Source of the DNA: Christiangramia sediminis
GTDB lineage: Bacteria; Bacteroidota; Bacteroidia; Flavobacteriales; Flavobacteriaceae
DNA: 64,000 nucleotides
Direction: 5' to 3'
NCBI RefSeq assembly: GCF_020552705.1
Contig: NZ_JAJBZG010000002.1
Coordinates: forward strand, 434,001 to 498,000
Shown: positions 52,427-62,000 of the stretch, piece after piece
Layout of the letters: every line of letters starts with the position of its first letter
How positions within the stretch are numbered: the first letter of the stretch is position 1
Position numbers and translations under genes: made by a program
Notes under the pieces: generated by a model
What the model was told of the DNA's origin: nothing
Databases searched by the model: none
The model's input: only the letters and a program-made list of their open reading frames with translations

Positions 52427-52941
52427 TGCTGAATGTGTGAATAATATTTCTCAAAAATGATCTTAAACCATTCTGTATAAATATGAGGATTTTTCTCCAT
52501 ATCTACCTGAAGATGTTCCAAAGAAACCCATTTCCAGGAAGCAACCTCATCAGGATTAAGATTCGGTTTTCCTTCAAAATTCCCCACCAGAATATGATCA
52601 AATTCATGCTCGGTAAGCCCGTTGTCAAAAGGTGCCTTATATATAAATGAAATCGTATCCTTAAGCTCTGTAGAAAAACCCATTTCCTCCTGAAGCCTGC
52701 GTTTTCCAGCTTCAATATTAGATTCACCTTCTCGTTGGTGGCTGCAGCAGGTATTGGTCCACAAGCCGGGAGAATGATATTTTGAAAGCGCTCTTTGCTG
52801 AATCATCAGCTCATTTTTATCGTTGAAAACAAAAACAGAAAATGCTCTGTGAAGCAAAGCTTTTTCATGGGCTTCAATTTTCTCCATGAGCCCGATCTGT
52901 TGATCTTTTTCGTTGACTAAAATTACTTTTTCTTCTGCCAT
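52423..52941 (-). CDS. idi: Isopentenyl-diphosphate isomerase (type 1)
   Basis: A 172-residue Nudix-fold type 1 IPP isomerase. The catalytic Cys and metal ligands are seen in WTNTCCSHQREGE (Cys65/66, His68), His25 and His31 in the HEKALLHRAF region, and Glu111/Glu113 in TEHEFDH. It interconverts IPP and DMAPP for polyprenyl synthesis, which feeds MenA. It is the first gene of a three-gene operon. Confidence 0.94.
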   Translation of the reverse strand: MAEEKVILVNEKDQQIGLMEKIEAHEKALLHRAFSVFVFNDKNELMIQQRALSKYHSPGLWTNTCCSHQREGESNIEAGKRRLQEEMGFSTELKDTISFIYKAPFDNGLTEHEFDHILVGNFEGKPNLNPDEVASWKWVSLEHLQVDMEKNPHIYTEWFKIIFEKYYSHIQQ

Positions 52942-53009
52942 TTTTTTATTTGAAGCTCAAATGTACAAAATCGGATATTTTTATCACAAGGAAGCTGATT
53001 AAGCAATTC

Positions 53010-54617
53010 CTAAAGTTTTAGATTTCCATTATAGATCTCACAGTTTATAGATAATATAAATTCAGATCTTCGGTTTTTTTCATGAGCTGCTTCAGAACAG
53101 CGTACTCCATTTCTGCAATTATTGACCAATTCTGTCTCCCCATAGCCTCTTCCTGAAATACGCGCTTCATCAACCCCCATATTAACCAGATAATCCTTAG
53201 TCACATTTACCCTGTTTTGAGATAACTTGATATTATACTTATCATCGGCTCGGCTGTCTGTATACGACCTTATATCAATAAGAAGTTCAGGATATTCTAT
53301 CATGTATGCCGCGATCTCATCCAGTTGACGGGCAGCTTCCTGCTTAATTTCAGCTTTATCAAGATCAAAAATAATAGGATCTAAATTCAACATTTTCACA
53401 AGATCGTCTCCTACTCTTGCCGCAAATATCTTATCCCCTTCCAAATTCTGAAATTGAATGATATTCTCTTTTCTTTTTACTTCCGTAGCATAAAAACTCC
53501 AGTTAAAAAAGGCACGAATGGCGGCTATATTCTCAGGAGCATTTCCTGAAAAATCATGAGATACCTGGTACATTACCAATCCATTACGGGGATGGTCGAA
53601 TCCATTTCCGTAAATAAGAACACATCCCGGCCCATTGGAAAGGGACGGTATATCGGGTGCCGAAGCGTCAATGATAATCTGCCTGATTCCGCGGCGCCAG
53701 ACATTGGCTTTTTTTGGATACAAAATACGCTCAGAACCATTAATTAATGCCTTATCACTTCTACCAAGATACTGCGCTATAGGATCTGAAGGGAATTGAT
53801 GTTCGTAAGGCGGAGTGGCATAACGATGCTCGTAATAAGGAATGAGCCCCGTGGTCCTGGCTCCTGCACTACCTTCAGATAAAAAATTTAACTGAATGAG
53901 TTCCGGCTTGGTTTCTTTGTTAACATAACCGTGAAGATTTTCCAGTTCACTTCCGGCATGGCAGCCCGCCCAGATCGCTCCCTTGAATTTCCTGTTCCAG
54001 AAATAGAGATTTTTATGAGTTTCAAATTTCGGTTCGGCGTGAGGCATTACGAATAGATCATCGCAAATATCCAACTCGTCCGGCAGTTTCCAATTTTTTG
54101 AACTATAACCCCCGTGTGCTGAACCTGGAATTCCTGCTGCTTTGAAATACGCCAGGGCAATACTACCATTTTGTTTATCCAGTGTCCATTTTGGAGCGAC
54201 AGATAGATCTGAAAAGACTGGTAAACGAAGGTCTTCCTCAAGGTAAGAACCCACTACTCCTCTATCTTCCCAGTTTTGAATCGTATTTTTTAGTTCCTCA
54301 GTTATATAAGAAACCGGGATAATAAAAGACCCCGACCTAAAAACTTCTTCGCCCACACTAAAATCAATTCCATCCTTATTCTTTTCAGGATTAATCACCC
54401 ATTTAATTTCGATCGGGTATTTTGTAAGTAATTCATATATAAACCCATAAGGCTTTAGGGCGTTGGCATTGGTTTGTGGAGTAATGCCCATGTTTACAGC
54501 ATAGGAACCCTTGCCAATAACCTCGGAAGAATTTTGAGAATAAAGATGGCTGCCGAGAATTAGATTCACAGCTAAAATAAAAACGAACAGTTTTAGGCTT
54601 TGTAGGGTAAAAACCAT
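53010..54617 (-). CDS. Secreted OmpA-domain protein with an N-terminal flavobacterial domain
   Basis: A 535-residue protein: signal peptide (to about residue 28), then a 380-residue region, then a C-terminal OmpA domain (IIFDLDKAEI, IRSYTDSRADDKYN, ISGRGYGETELVNNC, AHEKNRRSEF). The N-terminal region begins KPYGFIYELLTKYPIEIKWVINPEKNKDGIDFSVG. This pattern recurs, as I recall, in very large flavobacterial surface/gliding-associated proteins. It includes a possible nucleophile-elbow-like segment GAIWAGCHAGSELE. Enzymatic activity is not shown. It is transcribed alone. Confidence 0.75.
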   Translation of the reverse strand: MVFTLQSLKLFVFILAVNLILGSHLYSQNSSEVIGKGSYAVNMGITPQTNANALKPYGFIYELLTKYPIEIKWVINPEKNKDGIDFSVGEEVFRSGSFIIPVSYITEELKNTIQNWEDRGVVGSYLEEDLRLPVFSDLSVAPKWTLDKQNGSIALAYFKAAGIPGSAHGGYSSKNWKLPDELDICDDLFVMPHAEPKFETHKNLYFWNRKFKGAIWAGCHAGSELENLHGYVNKETKPELIQLNFLSEGSAGARTTGLIPYYEHRYATPPYEHQFPSDPIAQYLGRSDKALINGSERILYPKKANVWRRGIRQIIIDASAPDIPSLSNGPGCVLIYGNGFDHPRNGLVMYQVSHDFSGNAPENIAAIRAFFNWSFYATEVKRKENIIQFQNLEGDKIFAARVGDDLVKMLNLDPIIFDLDKAEIKQEAARQLDEIAAYMIEYPELLIDIRSYTDSRADDKYNIKLSQNRVNVTKDYLVNMGVDEARISGRGYGETELVNNCRNGVRCSEAAHEKNRRSEFILSINCEIYNGNLKL

Positions 54618-54753
54618 GTTTTCTCACAGAATTAACTCAAATATCCATTAAAATGACCACGCACCCTATAAAGTTACTGTTTAATGGTTTAAATGATATG
54701 TTTTGACGTTAAAAAGGCTGGTTCTTAAAAAAGGAAATTCATGAAAATAATAG

Positions 54754-54761
54754 TATTTTTG
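54754..54761 (+). promoter_or_regulatory. -7 box (TATTTTTG) of prfC
   Basis: A perfect TAnnTTTG box 20 bases before the prfC start. No clear TTG is seen at the right distance upstream. Confidence 0.45.
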
Positions 54762-54781
54762 CCGCTCCAATATCAGCAGGT

Positions 54782-56371
54782 ATGAAGCATTATCAGAAAG
54801 AGATAAATAAAAGAAGAACATTTGGTATCATTTCCCACCCCGATGCCGGTAAAACCACGCTTACTGAAAAGTTATTGCTTTTTGGAGGTGCGATCCAGGA
54901 AGCGGGAGCGGTGAAATCTAACAAGATAAAAAAAGGTGCTACCAGTGACTTTATGGAAATTGAACGCCAGAGAGGAATCTCTGTTGCTACTTCTGTACTT
55001 GCTTTTGAATACCGTGATATTAAGATCAATATCCTGGATACTCCCGGCCACAAGGATTTTGCGGAAGATACCTTCAGGACTCTTACGGCGGTAGACAGCG
55101 TGATCGTGGTAATTGATGTTGCCAAGGGTGTGGAGGAACAAACTGAGAAATTAGTTGAAGTTTGTAGAATGCGTAACATCCCCATGATCGTTTTCATAAA
55201 CAAACTTGACCGTGAAGGGAAGGATGCCTTTGAACTGCTTGATGAAATTGAACAAAAACTGAATTTGACCGTTACTCCTTTGAGTTTCCCTATTGGGATG
55301 GGGTATGACTTTAAAGGAATTTATAATATCTGGGAAAAGAATGTAAACCTTTTCACCGGTGACCCCAGGAAAGATATTGAAGAGACGGTTGAAATTAGCG
55401 ATTTGAAATCTGAAGAACTTGACGGATTAATTGGAGATAAAGCCGCAGATACCCTTCGAGAGGAACTGGAACTCGCCCAGGGAGTCTATCCTGAATTTGA
55501 CCGGAATGCTTACCTGGAAGGAAGGTTACAACCGGTATTCTTTGGTTCAGCTTTAAACAATTTTGGAGTAAGAGAATTATTAGATTGTTTTATTAAGATC
55601 GCTCCACCACCACGACCAAAAGAAAGTGATACCAGGTTGGTAAAACCAGACGAAAAAGATTTCACTGGTTTTGTATTTAAGATCCACGCGAACATGGATC
55701 CCAAACACCGCGACCGTTTGGCCTTTATCAAGATCGTATCGGGTAAATTTGAAAGGAACAAGAACTACCTTCATGTACGAAATAACAAGAACATGAAGTT
55801 CTCTTCTCCCAACGCCTTCTTTGCCGAAAAGAAAGAAATTGTGGACGTTTCTTATCCCGGGGATATTGTAGGCCTTCACGATACTGGAAACTTTAAGATT
55901 GGAGATACATTAACCGAAGGTGAAAACCTTATGTATAGAGGAATCCCGAGTTTCTCTCCGGAACACTTTAGATATATTAATAACGCCGATCCTATGAAAT
56001 CCAAGCAATTGGAAAAAGGAATCGACCAGTTGATGGATGAAGGGGTGGCCCAGTTATTCACCCTGGAATTGAACGGAAGAAAGATCATCGGAACCGTGGG
56101 GGCACTTCAATTCGAGGTTATTCAATATAGATTAGAGCATGAATATGGTGCTAAATGTACCTATGAGAATCTGAATGTACATAAAGCGACCTGGATCGAA
56201 GCTGAAGATGAAAAGAGCGAGGAATTCAAGGATTTCAAGCGTGTAAAATCTAAATATCTGGCCAAAGATAAATCTGGCCAACTGGTTTTTCTTGCAGATT
56301 CACAGTTCTCATTGCAAATGACCCAACAAAAATATCGAACGATCAAATTCCATTTTACTTCTGAGTTTTAA
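54782..56371 (+). CDS. prfC: Peptide chain release factor 3
   Basis: A 529-residue translational GTPase that removes RF1/RF2 after termination. G-domain motifs are SHPDAGKTTLTEKLL (G1), the ERQRGIS switch I region, DTPGHKDF (G3) and NKLDREG (G4). The middle OB/beta-barrel domains contain FKIHANMDPKHRDR, and the C-terminal domain VGALQFEVIQYRLEHEYGAKC is as in RF3, not EF-G. It stands alone. Confidence 0.95.
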   Translation: MKHYQKEINKRRTFGIISHPDAGKTTLTEKLLLFGGAIQEAGAVKSNKIKKGATSDFMEIERQRGISVATSVLAFEYRDIKINILDTPGHKDFAEDTFRTLTAVDSVIVVIDVAKGVEEQTEKLVEVCRMRNIPMIVFINKLDREGKDAFELLDEIEQKLNLTVTPLSFPIGMGYDFKGIYNIWEKNVNLFTGDPRKDIEETVEISDLKSEELDGLIGDKAADTLREELELAQGVYPEFDRNAYLEGRLQPVFFGSALNNFGVRELLDCFIKIAPPPRPKESDTRLVKPDEKDFTGFVFKIHANMDPKHRDRLAFIKIVSGKFERNKNYLHVRNNKNMKFSSPNAFFAEKKEIVDVSYPGDIVGLHDTGNFKIGDTLTEGENLMYRGIPSFSPEHFRYINNADPMKSKQLEKGIDQLMDEGVAQLFTLELNGRKIIGTVGALQFEVIQYRLEHEYGAKCTYENLNVHKATWIEAEDEKSEEFKDFKRVKSKYLAKDKSGQLVFLADSQFSLQMTQQKYRTIKFHFTSEF

Positions 56372-56383
56372 AAACAGGATTTT

Positions 56384-56487
56384 AACCTCGTCACCATTAA
56401 CTCGTTTCAGGATCTTTTTGAGTTGCTGAAATCGTAGATTCAACGAAGTTAAACAAGTTCAGCATGACCAAATAATCGTTCGAGGTT
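56384..56487. repeat. Inverted-repeat element of the GTCATGCTGAACTTG type
   Basis: A 104-base imperfect palindrome between prfC and the symporter. Outer arms are AACCTCG and CGAGGTT. Inner arms are GTCACCATTAACTCGTTTCAG (left, 56390 on) and AGATTCAACGAAGTT/AAACAAGTTCAGCATGAC (right, ending 56468), which relate to the common flavobacterial intergenic repeat with core GTCATGCTGAACTTGTTTC. It looks like a decayed REP/MITE-like element. No ORF is inside. Confidence 0.6.
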
Positions 56488-56532
56488 TGAAAAGACCATT
56501 TCCAAAAAGATAAATACACCCACAAATTTTAC

Positions 56533-56540
56533 TATTTTCG
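56533..56540 (+). promoter_or_regulatory. -7 box (TATTTTCG) of the AGCS symporter gene
   Basis: TATTTTCG differs from TAnnTTTG at one position and lies 16 bases before the start codon. No TTG partner is clearly placed. Confidence 0.3.
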
Positions 56541-56555
56541 GGACAAAGTATATCT

Positions 56556-57926
56556 ATGTCCCAAATTGATCAGTTTATTGCAGATTTCGCCTCGGCCGTG
56601 TGGGGAATTCCGCTGGTGATCCTTCTTATTGGAGGAGGAATTTTTCTCTTAATATATTCACGCTTTCTACCTTTCAGATATCTGGGTCATTCCATAGAAG
56701 TCCTTCGTGGGAAATATAACAATCCTGATGATCCAGGAGATATTAACCATTTTCAGGCACTTTCAACTGCCCTTTCTTCTACGGTAGGAATGGGAAATAT
56801 TGCCGGAGTTGCCGTAGCGATCGCTGTTGGTGGTCCCGGAGCTATTTTCTGGTTATGGGTTAGTGCTGTGGTTGGGATGGCGACAAAATTCTTTACGAAT
56901 AGCCTCGCCGTAATGTATCGGGGGAGAGACACAGAAGGAAAGATCCAGGGAGGCGTAATGTATTTTATTGTTGAGGGACTTGGCAAGAAATGGAAACCTC
57001 TGGCGGTATTCTTTGCCGTGGCGGGATTGGTAGGTGCTTTGCCTGTTTTCAATGTAAATCAGCTAACCCAGGCGATCAATTATATCCTTTTGGAACCCAA
57101 TAATATTGAAACAGGATTTATGAGCAGCCTAATTATCGGCATCGCTCTTACTCTTATTACGACAGTGGTTATTATTGGAGGATTGGACCGCATAAGTAAA
57201 ACCGTTTCCAAGTTGGTGCCCGCAATGGTTGCCTTATACTTTGTATCTGTATTAGTAATCCTCTTCGTGAATTACGATGTGGTTTTTCATTATTTCGGAA
57301 TGATCTTTACCGATGCTTTTGCTGCAAATAATTATAAAGGCGATCCGCTTCTAGGTGGTGCTCTGGGCGGACTTATTCTTCTAGGGATTCGTCGTGGTGC
57401 ATTTTCTAATGAAGCTGGTATCGGAACTGCAACCATGGCTCATGGAGCCAGTAAAACCTCTGAACCGATCAGGGAAGGTTTAATTGCCATGTTAGGCCCG
57501 GCAATTGACACCTTAGTAGTTTGTACACTTACGGCAATGGCTATTCTTGTTACAGGAGTTTGGCAAACCGAAGATGTGAATGGGGTGAGTCTTACGGCTG
57601 CTGCTTTTGACCAGGCGATCCCTTATGTTGGGAACTATTTGCTTCTTCTTTGCATCCTGGCTTTTAGTATTTCCTCGCTCTTTTCATATTCTTATTACGG
57701 AACAAAATGCCTGTCATTCTTATTAGGGGCTAAAAACAAGAAATACTACAATTACGTTTATATTTTAAGTATCATAGTTGGAGCAACAACTTCGCTAAGT
57801 TTTATTTTGAATCTGATTGATGGATTCTTTGCTCTAATGGCGATACCTACGATGATCTCAACCTTAATCCTTGCGCCAAGGGTGATGAAAGCTGCGAAGA
57901 TCTATTTCAAGAAGTATACTCCCTGA
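56556..57926 (+). CDS. Alanine/glycine:cation symporter (AGCS family)
   Basis: A 456-residue membrane protein with about ten to eleven segments. AGCS signatures are FQALSTALSSTVGMGNIAGVA near residue 67, GPGAIFWLWVSAVVGMATKF, and the FSNEAGIGTATMAHGASKT motif in the middle. It takes up alanine or glycine with sodium or protons. Its stop codon TGA is the first three bases of the heptamer array that follows. Confidence 0.93.
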   Translation: MSQIDQFIADFASAVWGIPLVILLIGGGIFLLIYSRFLPFRYLGHSIEVLRGKYNNPDDPGDINHFQALSTALSSTVGMGNIAGVAVAIAVGGPGAIFWLWVSAVVGMATKFFTNSLAVMYRGRDTEGKIQGGVMYFIVEGLGKKWKPLAVFFAVAGLVGALPVFNVNQLTQAINYILLEPNNIETGFMSSLIIGIALTLITTVVIIGGLDRISKTVSKLVPAMVALYFVSVLVILFVNYDVVFHYFGMIFTDAFAANNYKGDPLLGGALGGLILLGIRRGAFSNEAGIGTATMAHGASKTSEPIREGLIAMLGPAIDTLVVCTLTAMAILVTGVWQTEDVNGVSLTAAAFDQAIPYVGNYLLLLCILAFSISSLFSYSYYGTKCLSFLLGAKNKKYYNYVYILSIIVGATTSLSFILNLIDGFFALMAIPTMISTLILAPRVMKAAKIYFKKYTP

Positions 57927-57968
57927 TAATTGATGATTGATAATTGATAATTGATAATTGATAATTGA
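57924..57968 (+). repeat. Heptamer tandem repeat (TGATAAT)
   Basis: Six adjacent copies of TGATAAT, the second being TGATGAT, run from the symporter stop codon to 57965, followed by a partial TGA. The period is exactly 7. Confidence 0.9.
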
Positions 57969-57991
57969 ATTTCAGGAATTAAACTGAAACA

Positions 57992-58079
57992 AAAAAAGAG
58001 ATTTCTCGCTTTGCTCGAAATGACATATATTATTGATTATCTTTTCGAAGGAGCACAGCGACTGACAAATCTCTTTTTT
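57992..58079. repeat. Long palindromic intergenic element
   Basis: Perfect 13-bp arms (AAAAAAGAGATTT and AAATCTCTTTTTT) enclose a second pair (CGCTTTGCTC and GAGCACAGCG, one mismatch) and a central TCGAAA/TTTTCGA pair. It includes the CTCGCTTTGCTCGAAATGAC sequence common in flavobacterial intergenic DNA. With the T-run at its end it can also act as a terminator for the converging genes. Confidence 0.7.
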
Positions 58080-58097
58080 GTAAAATTCAGTAGCATA

Positions 58098-58132
58098 CAA
58101 GCTGCTTACTGTCTACTATTCCCTGTTTACTG
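58098..58132. repeat. Degenerate heptamer repeat (nnTACTG)
   Basis: CAAGCTG-CTTACTG-TCTACTA-TTCCCTG-TTTACTG is five units of period 7 with a drifting TACTG core. It lies on the other side of the palindrome from the TGATAAT array. Confidence 0.6.
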
Positions 58133-58134
58133 AA

Positions 58135-58455
58135 CTAAGCCTGTCCCGTAGGTCCAAAATTAAGCGGTAAAGGCGACTTATCGTAGTCACGTATCTCACC
58201 ATGAGCCTTTTCAAATTTATTGATATTTTCTCCCAAAGCTTTCAATAATCTCTTTGCATGCTGAGGAGTAAGAATAATTCTTGACTTCACCTTACTTTTT
58301 GGTCTTCCCGGCATAATATTTACAAAATCCACTACAAATTCTGAAACCGAATGATTGATTATCGCCAGGTTCGAATAGGTGCCTTCTGCAACAGCTTCAT
58401 CTAACTCAATATTGATCTTTCCTTTCTGGTTTTTATTTTTTTTCTCTTCGTCCAT
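58135..58455 (-). CDS. DUF3467 protein
   Basis: A 106-residue soluble protein of the DUF3467 family. It starts with a lysine-rich tail (EEKKNKNQKGK), then shows VAEGTYSNLAIINHSVSEF, VDFVNIMPGRPKSKVKSRIILTP, and the helix HAKRLLKALGENINKFEKAHG. The function is unknown. It is transcribed towards the heptamer and palindrome region. Confidence 0.88.
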   Translation of the reverse strand: MDEEKKNKNQKGKINIELDEAVAEGTYSNLAIINHSVSEFVVDFVNIMPGRPKSKVKSRIILTPQHAKRLLKALGENINKFEKAHGEIRDYDKSPLPLNFGPTGQA

Positions 58456-58496
58456 GATTTAAATTTTATTCAATTTAATATTTAATTTGATATCCC

Positions 58497-58952
58497 CTAT
58501 TTATCAAGTTTATAATATACAAAGTCTGAAACTATGGGATCGATCCCCTCTTTCCTGAATTCAGTCGCGATCTGTCCGCGATGATACGTAGAATGATTAA
58601 TCACGTGGAAAATTATATCCCTTACAGAATTCTCATAGCGCTCTCCCCTGGAATTTTTAAACTTTACCACTCTACCTAGTTCTTCTTTCTCAAGTAAGGC
58701 CAGGGTTTCCTGAAAATTTTCATTTTCAGCCGACTCCAATTGATCCACTTCAAGATTTTTCCAGACTTCAACCTGATCTTCTTTTCCTTTAATTCTATTA
58801 TTCCAGATCTTCTGGGCATTCAGCGTATGAGATAATAATTGTATAGCTCTTTTCGGAACCATAAAATGCAGATCTCCATCGTTAAATTTCTTAATGATCT
58901 CCAGGTTATAATAATGTGAATATTCCAGTAATTCTTTAAAGTACTCCTTCAT
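58497..58952 (-). CDS. DinB-family four-helix-bundle protein
   Basis: A 151-residue DinB/YfiT-like protein. Three putative metal-binding histidines are seen: one in LLSHTLNAQKIW and two in VINHSTYHRGQI. The four-helix-bundle order fits. Members are metal-dependent thiol transferases or are uncharacterised. It lies after the rpoBC terminator. Confidence 0.88.
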   Translation of the reverse strand: MKEYFKELLEYSHYYNLEIIKKFNDGDLHFMVPKRAIQLLSHTLNAQKIWNNRIKGKEDQVEVWKNLEVDQLESAENENFQETLALLEKEELGRVVKFKNSRGERYENSVRDIIFHVINHSTYHRGQIATEFRKEGIDPIVSDFVYYKLDK

Positions 58953-58974
58953 ATCTCAAATATCGTTATAAATA

Positions 58975-59004
58975 AAAAAAGGCCCGCAACAGCGAGCCTT
59001 TTTT
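58975..59004. terminator. Terminator of the rpoBC operon
   Basis: AAAAAAGGC and GCCTTTTTT with an inner CGC/GCG pair and one C-A mismatch around AACA. It lies 18 bases after the rpoC stop on the minus strand and can act in both directions. Confidence 0.85.
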
Positions 59005-59021
59005 CTAATTATTATCAGGAA

Positions 59022-62000
59022 TTAGTTATAATTAACTTCCTGTTTCTTCTCCATCATTTCGTCGAATTCTTCTTTAGAACCAACGATGATGCTATCATAC
59101 TTTCTCATACCTGTACCTGCAGGAATTCTGTGTCCTACAATTACATTTTCCTTCAATCCTTCAAGTTGATCGATCTTACCGCTTACTGCAGCTTCGTTCA
59201 ATACCTTAGTTGTTTCCTGGAAGGAAGCAGCCGAGATAAATGACTTGGTCTGAAGTGAAGCTCTGGTAATTCCCTGAAGAACCGGATTAGCTGTAGCTGT
59301 GATTACGTCTCTGGCAGTAGCAAGATTCTTATCTTCTCTTCTAAGAATAGAGTTTTCATCTCTAAGTTCTCTTGGAGTGATAATTTGTCCAGCTTTCAGT
59401 TTTTCAGAATCACCTGCATCTTCGATAACTTTCATTCCGAATAACTTGTTGTTCTCTTCGATGAAATCATCTTTATGAACAAGTTGGTTTTCAAGGAATA
59501 TAGTATCTCCCGGATCAACGATTCTTACTTTACGCATCATCTGTCTTACAACAACCTCGAAGTGCTTATCGTTAATCTTCACACCCTGTAGTCTATAAAC
59601 CTCCTGAACTTCGTTCACAAGATACTGTTGTACAGCGTTTGGCCCTTTGATGTTCAGAATATCTTCTGGAGTAATAGAACCATCAGAAAGTGGCATTCCA
59701 GCTCTCACGTAGTCATTCTCCTGAACAAGGATCTGGTTAGAAAGTTTCACTAGATACTTCTTAACCTCTCCAAGTTTAGACTCAACGATGATCTCACGGT
59801 TACCTCTTTTGATCTTACCAAAAGAAACAACACCATCAATCTCAGATACAACCGCCGGGTTAGATGGGTTACGTGCTTCGAAAAGCTCGGTTACCCTTGG
59901 AAGACCACCCGTAATATCCCCTGCTTTAGAAGATTTACGTGGAATCTTAACCAGAATTTTACCAACTCCAATTTTCTCAGCATTGTCTACCATAAGGTGA
60001 GCACCTACCGGAAGGTTGTAAGAACGAATCACTTCGTCTTTCTTCCCTAAAATATGAAGGGTTGGGATCAATTTCTTGTTACGGGATTCAGAAATTACTT
60101 TTTCCTGGAATCCTGTCTGCTCATCGATCTCTACCTGATAAGTTACACCCTGATCAATATTCTCATACTTGATCTTACCGGCAAATTCAGAAATAATTAC
60201 ACCGTTATATGGATCCCATGTACAAATAACTTCACCTTTCTTCACCGCAGCTCCGTCATTAATATTGATCTGAGAACCGTAAGGAATGTTGTTGTTACTT
60301 AATACAACTCCTGTTTTCTTATCTTTTATCTTAAGTTCAGCAGTACGAGAGATCACGATGTCTGCAGTTCCACCATCAGGGGCTTCACCTTTAACAACTT
60401 TAAGATCTTCGATCTCAGCAATACCATCAAACTTAGCTTCAAGTTTATTATCTTCAGAAATGTTACCAGCAATACCACCCACGTGGAACGTACGTAGTGT
60501 AAGCTGTGTACCAGGCTCTCCAATAGACTGTGCAGCAACAACACCCACAGCTTCACCTGTTTGAACGATCTTGTTGGTTGCAAGGTTTCTACCGTAACAC
60601 TTGATACAGATCCCTTTCTTCGCCTCACAGGTAAGTGGTGAACGTACTTCAACACTCTCGATTGGCGCAGCTTCGATCTTAGCAACGATTTCTTCAGTTA
60701 TTTCTTCATTTCCACCAACTATAAGTTCATCTGTAGATGGATTTACAACATCATTAAGAGCGATACGTCCAAGGATTCTCTCTCCTAATGATTCTACGAT
60801 TTCCTCGTTTTTCTTAAGTGGCTTAACTTCAACTCCTCTTAATGTTCCACAGTCATCTTCATTTACAATAACATCCTGAGAAACATCTACCAGACGACGG
60901 GTTAAGTAACCAGCATCGGCCGTTTTAAGTGCGGTATCGGCAAGACCTTTACGAGCACCGTGAGTAGAGATAAAGTATTCAAGAATCGAAAGACCTTCCT
61001 TAAAGTTAGAAAGAATCGGGTTTTCAATAATTTCACCTCCACCAGAATTAGATTTCTTCGGCTTGGCCATAAGACCACGCATACCTGTTAACTGACGAAT
61101 CTGTTCTTTCGAACCACGCGCACCAGAATCAAGCATCATATATACTGAATTGAATCCTTGCTTGTCTTCACGAATTCGCTTCATAGCCAAATCAGTTAGA
61201 CCTGCGTTCGTTGAAGTCCAGATGTCAATTACCTGGTTATAACGTTCGTTATTGGTAATAAGACCCATGTTATAGTTACCAATGATACCCTGAACCTGCT
61301 CGTTGGCTTCATCGATCATAGATTGTTTCTCTTCAGGGATGATAATATCACCTAAGCTGAAAGAAAGTCCTCCACGGAATGCGAATCCATATCCAAGACC
61401 TTTGATCTCATCAAGGAATTCAGAAGTTTCTGGTACACTGGTAATTTTAAGGATCTTACCAATAATCTCACGAAGTGATTTTTTAGTAAGTACTTCATTA
61501 ATATAACCTGCCTTTTCTGGAACAGCTTCATTAAATAATACCCTACCAACTGTGGTTTCCTTGATCATCATAACCAATTCACCAGCTTCGTTGAAATCTT
61601 TAGTTCTAATCTTAATTCCTGCGTTAAGATCTACTCTCTTCTGGTTGTAAGCTATTACAAGCTCTTCCGCAGAATAGAAAGTAAGTCCTTCACCAATAAC
61701 AGGCTCTTCTTTTGTAGATTTTTTGTGCTTGGTCATGTAGTAAAGACCAAGTACCATATCCTGAGAAGGTACTGTAATTGGAGAACCGTTTGCAGGGTTC
61801 AATATGTTATGAGAAGCAAGCATTAATAACTGTGCTTCCAGAATAGCTTCTGGCCCAAGTGGTAAATGAACTGCCATCTGGTCACCATCGAAATCGGCGT
61901 TGAATGCAGTACATGCAAGTGGGTGAAGCTGAATTGCTTTTCCTTCAATAAGTTTAGGCTGGAATGCCTGAATACCCAGACGGTGAAGCGTAGGAGCACG

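Noticed and set aside
57924-57968. A CRISPR array
   Set aside because: The units are 7 bases with no spacers and no cas genes nearby; it is a simple tandem repeat.
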